DNA of 64,000 nucleotides from Allolobophora icterica (lineage: Eukaryota; Annelida; Clitellata; Crassiclitellata; Lumbricidae): positions 45,517,437 to 45,581,436 of the forward strand of contig OY744607.1 in assembly GCA_963556255.1 (NCBI GenBank). The letters are read 5' to 3'. The translations under genes and the position numbers were made by a program. Below, piece after piece: positions 50,289 through 64,000 of this stretch. The first letter of the stretch is position 1. Each line of letters starts with the position of its first letter. The notes beneath the pieces were generated by a model. That model had not been told where the DNA came from. It saw only the letters and a program-made list of their open reading frames with translations, and did no database searches.

Positions 50289-51650
50289 AACAAACCTCGG
50301 CTACTGCGACGAGAACTCCTGAACTGATAATTAACAATTGATGATTAATAATAGTTAATTTATGACTGATACTGGGGAATGTCTCCGTGAAGTGAAGCTC
50401 GTGCACGCCTTACCATTAATTCTACTTCTGGTATTTTTCTAATGTTTTGTTATTTATGAAAACCATATACGTTGCTTCCTTATTTTCGTATCCCAATCCT
50501 CCAATGTTTACTTTCCACAACGTAGACCGGAAGTGTCCATTTTCACACAAACGCCATTTATCTGTCTGATTTATGTTAACATTCTCAATCTCCACTCTGG
50601 CCGCTTCAATCCTCAATACAGTAGCCGTATGTCTGTCTGCCTTTGGACGTTGACCTGGAACCGATTTTAACCCTTCCTCCACCCTATGGATTTTATTTTG
50701 ACGAAGTGCCTGTTTATGAGCTGGTTCCCGTGGCTTGAGTTTTCTGGACGTTGTGGAAAACTTTAGATTACGATTATGCTTACCATAATGTGACATATAA
50801 GTCATGAAAGTTACAGTATTGCCACATCGACTACCAGCCTAGTCTTAGTTCCTTTCATTCAATTATTGAATTCTAGTCCTTGCTTCGTCGTTGGTTGAAT
50901 TCTTGTTTGAATATTAGATCTATTTATAACGTATTTTGTAAAATAAAAACTTAACATTTCCAATGTTATAGCTCAACTATTTGTACGGAGCATGCCTTAA
51001 CTATGATTGTTTTAATTTGCTAGTCTGATACATGGAGAGATATAAAGAGGCGGATCCGGGAGGGATAAACCAGCCAATATACCACTCCCACTGTAACTGT
51101 ATTTGAGGGTATACGCCCAAAATCGAGTTAGACGAGGATTGGCAACATGAAAATAAGACTTGGCACGACTTTTAAAGCATGGGAGCGATGGAAAACCGTA
51201 ACAAAATAGAAAACCAAAGCGGAAACGTTATGGAAAATGTGCGACTGTGGAACATGGAACGGGATAAGTGGAGAAATCAGGGTCAAGAGAAGTTATGAAT
51301 GGGAGAAAATCGGCGGACATCTGCGAGGCACTTTCAAACTATGGAATTGCGGCCAAAAAAGTGAATGGCGAGGACTCTGAAAGGTCATTGAATATTGTCC
51401 TCCATAGCTGGAGTGACCATGGCAAAATTGCCCCCCATCCCCAACTTTCGGATCCACCATCCGACAGATATCTCAAGCGGAGTTAAAATTTTATTTTTCA
51501 TAAGCCTATATTTTATGCAACGTGAACAGGATGTATGTATATTCGATATTTTGATTTATTGATCGCCATGGCTAGTCTTTATCTTAAACGAAATAAAGGA
51601 TCAATTTGTTTTAAAGTCAGCGTTATAATGAGCTATTAAAAGACCAAATT
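50289..51650 (+). other. 3' flank of gene 5
   Basis: Conserved with genes 3 and 4, including the AGGCGGATCCGGGAGGG repeat at 51045-51480 and AATAAA at 51592-51597. Confidence 0.45.
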
Positions 51651-51689
51651 ATACGCCATGCATACACTCACATACATAGATACATACAC

Positions 51690-52017
<328 letters not shown>

Positions 52018-52036
52018 CGATTTTGATGATTACAAC

Positions 52037-52232
52037 CAGAGGCGTAACTTTGCTCTAAAAAGTGGGGCTACCAATTTCTTTTCCACTTTAGTTTTTCGTA
52101 TGGAGACCATCTCTGGGAGGGCACAATAATAAAATATTGGTTGCCGTTGTTTAAAAAGTGGGGGTACGGTACCCCCAGTCCAAAAAGTCGGGGGTACCGG
52201 TCCCCCTTGTACTCCCACATATTACGTTTATG
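52037..52232. mobile_element. hAT-type MITE, GGCGTAACTTTG family
   Basis: 196 bp, ends CAGAGGCGTAACTTTG and ATATTACGTTTATG, flanks ATTACAAC and ATCACAAC (one mismatch). Same family as 2339-2535, inserted next to the GAT repeat. Confidence 0.8.
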
Positions 52233-52244
52233 ATCACAACGACG

Positions 52245-53005
52245 GCGATGACAAAACTCTCCTTATCTGTAAATTTCGGGTCGTAAACCGTCGCGTGTCG
52301 ACTCAGATAAGGACCTGATAAGCAGCTGGGCCGTTGCCATGGTAGTGAGTACACAAAGTACTAAGTCTATGTAGGCCTAGGCCTAGAAAAGAAGACAAGT
52401 CTAATGATAAATACGATTGCAGGACATGTCACTCCACAGAAACGGCGTCGCATTAGGAGTTAATCAGGGCTCTGTTTAGGCTTTGCTTTCAGTTTAGGCT
52501 TTGTTTAGGCTGTTGTTAGGCTGTCTGGCACCCGTGAAATCGAAAGCTACCTAAACGGACGTAATTTATAAATTTATGTAAGTGTCAGTCTCGACACCAA
52601 ACAAAGACTGCCTTAGAGAAAACAAGTTTGCACCGCCGAATCTGCGGGAGCGGTAGTCTACTCTAGCTACATGCTAATTAGGACTCGTGCACGCGCTGTA
52701 CGACGCACAGTTCTACTCGGAGTCTGCTCCGAGCATGCCTCGTGAAAACCTCTCAAAACCCAATCAATTATCTCGATGGCTTTGCCTTTTTTACCGGTCT
52801 AGATTAAGAAAGCGGATGAGGTGGACTTTGAAACGAAGACGAATCGTCCCTTTGAGCTAGATATGATCAACGTTACAGTCAGGATCGTATTATTTCACTC
52901 TTTATAGATTTGTTTTCGTCTAGTCTGTGAATAAGCTGTTTCTAGTGACTTCGATAAATCTGGGCGCTGTAGAAGCCTTGAAATTACGATTACGATTACG
53001 ATTAG
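52245..53005. repeat. Spacer II between genes 5 and 6, and upstream region of gene 6
   Basis: 52245-52640 matches 33465-33830. After 52640 the sequence is unique, then a short retroposon (about 52915-53003) with GGGCGCTGTAGAAG and an ATTACG tail reaches the start of gene 6. Confidence 0.6.
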
Positions 53006-53009
53006 CAGA

Positions 53010-58447
<5,438 letters not shown>

Positions 58448-58514
58448 GGCCTACAGAATATGTTTTAATATGACGATGTAGCATTACATGAGTGTTTACT
58501 GTAAACATGCATAC

Positions 58515-58814
58515 AGAAATCGTAAACCATCGAACAAAGCCGGCTACTTTATTGTTACCTTCACGAGCGCTGATGACGTTAGCACTGACTCGCCAACTCT
58601 GACTCACCAATTCTGACTCGCAAACTCGTAATCAACAACTGTGACTCACCAACTCTGACTCGCCAACTCTGACTCACCAATTCTGACTCGCCAACTCGTA
58701 ATCACCAACTCTGACTCACCAACTCTGACTCACCAACTCGTACTCACAACTCTGACTCATCAGAGTGAAAGTAATAATAAAGTAGCCGGCTTTGTTCGAT
58801 GGTTTACGATTTCT
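58515..58814. repeat. Inverted repeat enclosing a CTGACTCACCAA minisatellite
   Basis: Arms 58515-58558 and 58771-58814 are complementary over 44 nt with one mismatch (AGAAATCGTAAACC ... GGTTTACGATTTCT). The loop holds about twelve degenerate units of CTGACTCACCAA/CTCGTAATCACCAA. It begins 68 nt after the gene 6 stop, so it may be in the 3' UTR. Probably a foldback element; no clear target duplication. Confidence 0.85.
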
Positions 58815-58829
58815 CTATGCATGTATGCA

Positions 58830-59345
58830 TAACTAAATTTTTTTAGTTAAGGATGAAGTCTAACTAAAAACAATAGTTTAGTTAAAACCATAGTTTAACT
58901 AAAAAATGTTAGTTGCTAACTAAAACGTTTAACTAATAAAATCAGCAATATATTACTATTTTTCTACAATGAATATTGAACACTGTTAACAAAAACATTT
59001 TAACACTGGTCTGCATGGTTTAAACATTGTCAGCCTGTGTTTTCAAATTCATACACTACTTAGCCCCTACAGTACGCCTGTAACTGTATGCTAGAACAGG
59101 ACACATGGCATAGTTTGAAGGTGAAATTGTTATTGACGCTCTGCATTATTACAGCTCACTTAAACTCTGTTATTGTGAAAATGTTTGTCGTAAAAAGTTG
59201 GAAAAAGTTGGAAAAAGTTTAACTACTTTTTATTAGTTTAGTTAACTAATTTCCAAAAGCAGTTGCCAACTTTAGTTAAACTATTTTTTTTATTGGAAAA
59301 TAGTTATAGTTTAACTAAAAAAATAGTTTAGTGCCCATCACTGAC
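58830..59345. mobile_element. Probable DNA transposon fragment with TAGTTTAACTAAA repeats
   Basis: Repeats of AGTTTAACTAAA and its inverse at both ends of the stretch, right end TAGTTTAGTGCCCATCACTG. Interior non-coding. Confidence 0.5.
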
Positions 59346-60660
59346 CCCCAGGCGCAATGTCCTCTATATCCATTCTGAACAAACGAGGAGTCTAGATTTT
59401 GGAACTCTCTTACAGTTCACCAATAACAGCTGTAGTTTTAGGCATGGTCCCTGTCTCTCCCCTTTGGATCCTGCAGTAGAACCGATTCTGACCTTACCTG
59501 TCTACCGATTTTGTTTTGACTAAGCGCCTATGACATCCCGCGACTCCGCTGTTCTGGGCGCTGTAGAAATCTCGACATTACGATTACTCTTACGATGAGC
59601 AAGGAAAGACAATAAGACGATCTCACTGAATAGTGATGAGACTGAGTAATAAGGAAGGACTGATTTCACGTATTAACCAATAAATCATAGGACCATATTA
59701 AGAGGTAGTCACACGATGGTGTGCGTATCCAGGGGCACGACACGCCATTCGTATACGTATCTCCAGCTGAGTCTAGAAAGCCTGACAAATTTATTTGCAA
59801 GGTCAGACTAAAGGGGGGTTACTGCAGGAGTGCCCTACACGTTATTAAAATGTTATGCATGGAAAGAACCACGGCAGGCGCATACAGCCCCAACTGGGTC
59901 GTAACACCTAAGTTTAAGAGTAGGGCCTTAACTATAGTCAATATAGTCCGCTATAGTCCAACATAGTCCAATGTATAGTCTCCTAAAGCCTAATTTTTCT
60001 CTGACTCCCGGTCACTCCCCTATCCGAGACCCGAGTGTTAGCTTGGCTTGTAAGCGAGTACCACATCGGCTATAGTATATACCGAGACACGGGGCATTTC
60101 GCCTTATTTGAAACAGCTGCGCAGTTAATTATTTTGCGAAATGGAAACACGCGGGAATTTCTACGCTAATTTTAGCCATCACTTATCATAAGCTCATACA
60201 GAACTAGGACATGCTATATGTGTGTATATATATATGCATATGTATATATATATATGTGTAACTATGTATGTGTGTGTATATATATGTATATGTACCCACC
60301 AGGAGTAAGGCCTTGTTGAGTCTCTAAATAAATGTAAACATCAGCATTGTTTGGCATTTAATTTTCTAAAAACATGTTTGTGTTGTAAGAAAGAATTGGA
60401 CACAAGTCTAGGATGAGTTTAATCGCAAAAGTGACGAACGAAGAATCGGAAAACGTCTTAATTATGATCCGAAGTGAGCTTAGCAATAGGTTAAAACGAT
60501 GCTAGGGGGAAATGGGACAACGCATCCAAAGGCGTAAAATGAAAGTGCAAAGTAAATATTCGCACTAAACAATGAGAACTTGCACAAAACTGTCATGGCA
60601 GCACGGAATTAGCCTTTTACTAACGATGTCGTCGTAATTGATATCCTGAAATCGGCGCTA
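59346..60660. other. Intergenic region between genes 6 and 7
   Basis: Retroposon with GGGCGCTGTAGAAATCTCG and an ATTACG tail at 59505-59600; TATATG simple repeat at about 60215-60290; short repeats of ATAGTCCA near 59935-59975. No gene seen. Confidence 0.45.
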
Positions 60661-60688
60661 AATAAATGTATCGAATAAAAAATTGAAC

Positions 60689-61163
60689 ATGGATAGCTTC
60701 AGCGACTCCGATATTTCTGATCTCGAAGAAAGTCCGAGAATCGCTGTGACCAAGTGCTTCGACGTCGACTGTGGACTGGTCACCATCCGCGGGTGGACCG
60801 ACCACATCACCAAGGGGCGCCTTGCTCTTTTTGTCGTCTTAGACGAGAACAACCAGTCCAGGTGGTTTCGCTTGGTTGGCTATCCATCGATGTGGAACGC
60901 GAACAGTGAACCACTAGAAATAGCCATTTCGAGGTCTTCGATTGTGCATCCTATTTCGGTGACCATAGAACTGGTCAGAGAAATTAGGAGAGTTGGTGGC
61001 AGAGTAGAGGAAGGCGGAGGAAACGGATTGAGGCATTTCACGGTTGACTCTGCGACCACCTGTGTTGCCTTAGAAGCGCCTGGCAGTGGTAGGCCTACTT
61101 GGGGTCGATTCGGTTCATTGCTTTCAAAAGTTGGACTAGAGATGACGAAGGAACACGATTGTG
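60689..61163 (+). CDS. Gene 7 (partial): A-domain exon of a PHYHIP-like gene
   Basis: ATG at 60689 opens an exon coding about 158 residues: SPRIAVTKCFDVDCGLVTI, then GWTDHITKGRLALFVVLDEN, NQSRWFRLVGYPS, AISRSSIVHPISVTIELVRE and LRHFTVDSATTCVALEA. Each block aligns with the A domain of genes 2-6. The donor TGTG|GTAAGC (exon end 61163) is phase 1, as in the family. An earlier GTAGGC donor at 61088/61089 is also phase 1 and would shorten the exon by 25 codons. No FN3 or PHYHIP exon was found to the right before the window ends, so the gene continues outside or is a fragment. Confidence 0.6.
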
Positions 61164-61240
61164 GTAAGCGAACGATGATAGGGGCCTACTTGTTCTTGTT
61201 GTTTATGCGGCGCTATAGAAATCCTATACCAATATGAAAG

Positions 61241-61535
61241 ACTTCATTCCTTCCTTTCTTCCTTCCTTCCTTCCTTCCTTCCTTCCGTCCTTCCTTCCTT
61301 CCTTCCTTCCTTCCTTCCTTCCTTCCTTCCTTCCTTCCTTCCTTCCTTCCTTCCTTCCTTCCTTCCTTCCTTTCCTTTTTCCTTCCTTCCTTCCTTCCTT
61401 CCTTCCTTCCTTCCTTCCTTCCTTCCTTCCTTCCTTCCTTCCTTCCTTCCTTCCTTCCTTCCTTCCTTCCTTCCTTCCTTCCTTCCTTTCTTTCTTCCTT
61501 CCTTCCTTCCTTCTTTCCTTCCTTTCTTCTTCCCT
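61241..61535. repeat. (CTTC)n microsatellite, about 290 bp
   Basis: CTTC units, degrading to the right until about 61700. Starts in what would be intron 1 of gene 7. Confidence 0.95.
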
Positions 61536-61735
61536 TCTTCCTACCTTCCTTCTTACTTTCCTACCTTCTTTGTTTCCTTGCTGCCTTCTTTGTTTCTTTG
61601 CTGCCTTCTTTGTTTTCTTCCTGTCTTTGTTATTTCTTCATTCCATCTTTACATCTTCCTTCATTTCTTCCATCGTTCCTTCCTTTCTTTGTTTCCTTTC
61701 GCGGTTTGACCATCTGGGTTTTGTATATAAGAAAT

Positions 61736-61980
61736 AATAATATTAATAATAATAATAACCATCGTCGTCGTCGTCGTCATCATCATCATCATCATCACCA
61801 CCGCCACCACCACCATCATCATCGTCATTAATGGCCCAGTTAGCTACATCAATAAGAGCGTAGGCTGCGTCTCATGCGCCTCTGTGTTAGAGAGCATGCG
61901 GACCGCGGTTCGCTTCCCGAAGGTGGCTTAATCTCAGAGATTTAAATCTCGGGCTAGCACGGTCCCAACACGAGGACCCT
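61736..61980. repeat. (AAT)n, (GTC)n, (ATC)n repeats and a SINE-like piece
   Basis: Trinucleotide repeats to 61830. Then 61840-61940 has CCCAGTTAGCTACATCAATA and GCGGTTCGCTTCCCGAAGG, weakly tRNA-like. Confidence 0.5.
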
Positions 61981-62400
61981 AACAGAACAGAACAGAACGT
62001 TTTTTATTGGTCCACACATTTGATTTACATACATTCCTTTAACATCAGGTTGTGTTATCAGTTACAGACTCATTTGTCGTTTAACAGATACTACTTTAAT
62101 AAACCATTGTTTGTATTAACAACGATACACAGGACTAACTTAACTTATCTTATTAGCATGTTTGTTTTAATACATAAAGTTCACAAATTTTCAGAGCAAT
62201 AATACATGATCATTGAGTTAATATCATTGGTTAGTGCTGAGCCTGTTTTTCAATAAAAGAAAAGAAACCTGAACGATAAAGCTCGGAAATATTAATAATA
62301 GGACACAAAGGGAGGCCCAGAAGGGATGGTGTCCCGCTAGAGCGAGCCCCCTATTGCTTATTAATTCCCAACATGGTAGTCGAGTGTAAGGACCAGGAGA
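61981..62400 (-). mobile_element. Retroelement 3' end (minus strand)
   Basis: On the minus strand the sequence has GCGGGACACCATCCCTTCTG (as at 48450) and ends in AATAAAAAACG and a GTTCTGTTCTG tail. Non-coding part of a non-LTR element. Confidence 0.5.
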
Positions 62401-63490
62401 TTAAGCGAGTTAATATAATGTAGGATACCATAAAGTAAAGTTAGGCAGAGCAATAATAAGTGAAGTAAAATAACTGTGGCAAAGTAATGTAAAGTAATTT
62501 TAATTATAAAATAATATTATTGTAACACCAATCTAGTGTTGTCTGAGTTCGTTCCAACCCTTACACATCCAAGCTGATGAGGTCCGTGTACTGTCAACAA
62601 TCCACCAGTCAGCATTTCAGGATATACATAAACATAAACAAGTCTGACCCCTTTGGTAGTAATCTATACCCTAAATGGCGTGGCACCCATTCAACGGGCA
62701 GCTCAAAAATTACTACATACTTCCACTCCGATCCATGTTCTTTCATCTTTAAGAAATTAGATTTTAACTAAATTCACTCGTTGCGTAATAAACTTTTATA
62801 TTGAATTTTACATCAAATTCTAAGCAGAAGCTTAACACAACAAATCATGACGTCATCACATTTGTTGTTGCTTACGCTGTTTTTGCAAAACGCCACTGTC
62901 GTTGTAAAGAAGGCCCAACAATGGCCCAACGAATTTTTACGAATTTTTACGAATTTTTAAATAGACCAAAAATTCGCGAATTTTTACGAATTTTTAAACC
63001 AAAAGTCACGAATTCTCGAACTATGGCTTGGGCCACAAAAATGTCGTTAAACTCTGGATCGATCATAAAACTACAGAATCAGAATTAACTCCGCCACTGC
63101 TCGTACTCTGATAGTGCCAGTCCAAAGCCTGGAGAAAGGAGGAGGACGACACAATCATTATGACACAGTGTCGTTAAACAGCAACAAACCAACCAAACTG
63201 CAGAAAATACGACTGGGAACTTTGTAAAGTAAGGTTGGCGTATTGTCTTAACGCACATTACTGTTGAGCACTGGCGCATCCAGATTTCAAAATTTTGGGA
63301 AGCGGCATCTCTTTACAGTAGGCCTAGTTTGCAGAGGCGGCGCCAGACACTTTTTGTAACCAGGGCTTAGCCAGGGCAGTCATACAAGTTACCAGTGCAG
63401 AGGGCGAATTATGAAGAGCGCGGTAGCGCGAGCTTAAATGTTGACCGTATAAGATCACGCTACCGCGCTGGCCGTAAATCGCCCCAAGCA
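62401..63490. other. No gene recognised
   Basis: Includes ACGAATTTTT direct repeats at 62930-63000 and the 53507-type repeat at 63090-63155. AAAGTAAAGTTAG-like A/T-rich units occur near 62430-62500. Confidence 0.35.
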
Positions 63491-63494
63491 CTAT

Positions 63495-64000
63495 ACCGGG
63501 TGGCCCATTAAAAACGTTCCCAAACTTTGTTAACCTGGCAATTAAACAATTTTAAAGTAAATTGAATCATAGTACAACAAACAAATCATAATTCATATTT
63601 GTACAACACAGCCAAAATTTAGCGCAAAATACTCAACAGTTTGATAGAAATTGTTGTTAGAACTGTATGACTCATGGTCAAAATTTTGCACAGTTGTTTT
63701 ATGATGACGTTTTACGCGAACAAATGTTTAATTGATCCTCCGCCTTCTCTTGTAACGACCCTTAAACGCTGTTTCCAATGTCCTATTGACTTCTCTATTG
63801 GTGTGTCGTCTAATAGAGACTATTTTGCTTCAATGACCTGCTTAAGTTCGTCAGTATTTAGAAACGGTTTTCTGCGACCAGCATACACAAGCTCCTTTAG
63901 GGCGTTCCATAGTATACATAGTAGTCCAGAGGATTTAGATCGGGAGAGTTTGGTGGCCAGGCATCACTGTGGATAAAATGAGGGGTGTTTGCTTGAAGAA
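63495..64000 (-). mobile_element. Mariner-like (DDE) transposase C-terminal fragment
   Basis: Minus-strand translation, with one small frame break, includes WPPNSPDLNPL and DYYV, then NALKELVYAGRRKP, TDELKQVIEA and EKSIGHWKQRLRVV. The 'WPPNSPDLNP.DY' block holds the last catalytic region of Tc1/mariner-type transposases. The left end GGGTGGCCCATTAAAAACG at about 63499 fits a terminal repeat. The copy runs off the right edge of the window. Confidence 0.8.

Noticed and set aside
50422..50805. Minus-strand ORF in the 3' flank of gene 5, with a similar piece after gene 3 (32547-32744)
   Set aside because: The frame is not kept between copies (a 4-bp length difference near AATCAGACAGATAAATGG) and part of it is a dispersed retroposon (GAGCTGGTTCCC).
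58590..58760. Coding repeat in the CTGACTCACC array
   Set aside because: Units vary in length (12-14 nt) and the frame is not kept; it is the loop of an inverted repeat.

Overview
This is eukaryotic (metazoan) genomic DNA: interrupted genes with consensus GT/AG introns, many non-LTR retrotransposon tails, hAT, pogo and mariner-type DNA transposons, tRNA-derived SINEs, and very long simple repeats. No prokaryotic or organellar genes were seen. The conserved genes match vertebrate PHYHIP/PHYHIPL in their C-terminal domain. The very frequent octamer TAGGCCTA and the style of the repeats suggest a marine deuterostome, perhaps an echinoderm, but that placement is a guess.

The host content is one tandem array of seven plus-strand genes of a single family. 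Each starts with a ~135-160 aa domain I do not recognise (here 'A domain'), continues with one to three fibronectin type III (FN3) domains, and ends with the PHYHIP C-terminal domain. Every coding intron is phase 1. Gene 1 (1601-6506; 2 FN3), gene 6 (53010-58447; 3 FN3) and gene 7 (60689-61163; only its first coding exon is in the window) are divergent and flank the array. Genes 2-5 (12722-21663, 29686-32249, 38797-41574, 47784-50288; 1 FN3 each) are recent close duplicates. They share a 5' non-coding exon, a conserved 3' flank with AATAAA, and simple-repeat arrays in equivalent places. Gene 4 has a premature stop and a weakened splice donor.

Layout: 1-930 nested LINE fragments; 1.6-6.5 kb gene 1; 6.7-9.7 kb a nest of hAT-type elements, three of them with target duplications; 9.8-25.9 kb spacer I, gene 2 (whose ~6.8 kb second intron holds LINE, hAT and transposon-gene insertions) and spacer I again; 25.9-27.5 kb a pogo-like element; 27.8-33.2 kb gene 3; 33.2-33.8 kb spacer II; 33.8-43 kb gene 4; 43-45.4 kb spacer I; 45.7-51.6 kb gene 5; 52.2-52.6 kb spacer II; 53-58.4 kb gene 6; 60.7-61.2 kb start of gene 7; then repeats, ending in a mariner-like transposase fragment.

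The proteins look intracellular: no signal peptide or membrane segment is visible. The vertebrate relatives are known as binding partners of phytanoyl-CoA hydroxylase and DYRK1A. What an expanded set with an extra N-terminal domain and a variable FN3 number does is unknown. Exon subtypes in genes 2-5 group differently at the 5' and 3' ends, which points to recombination between copies.
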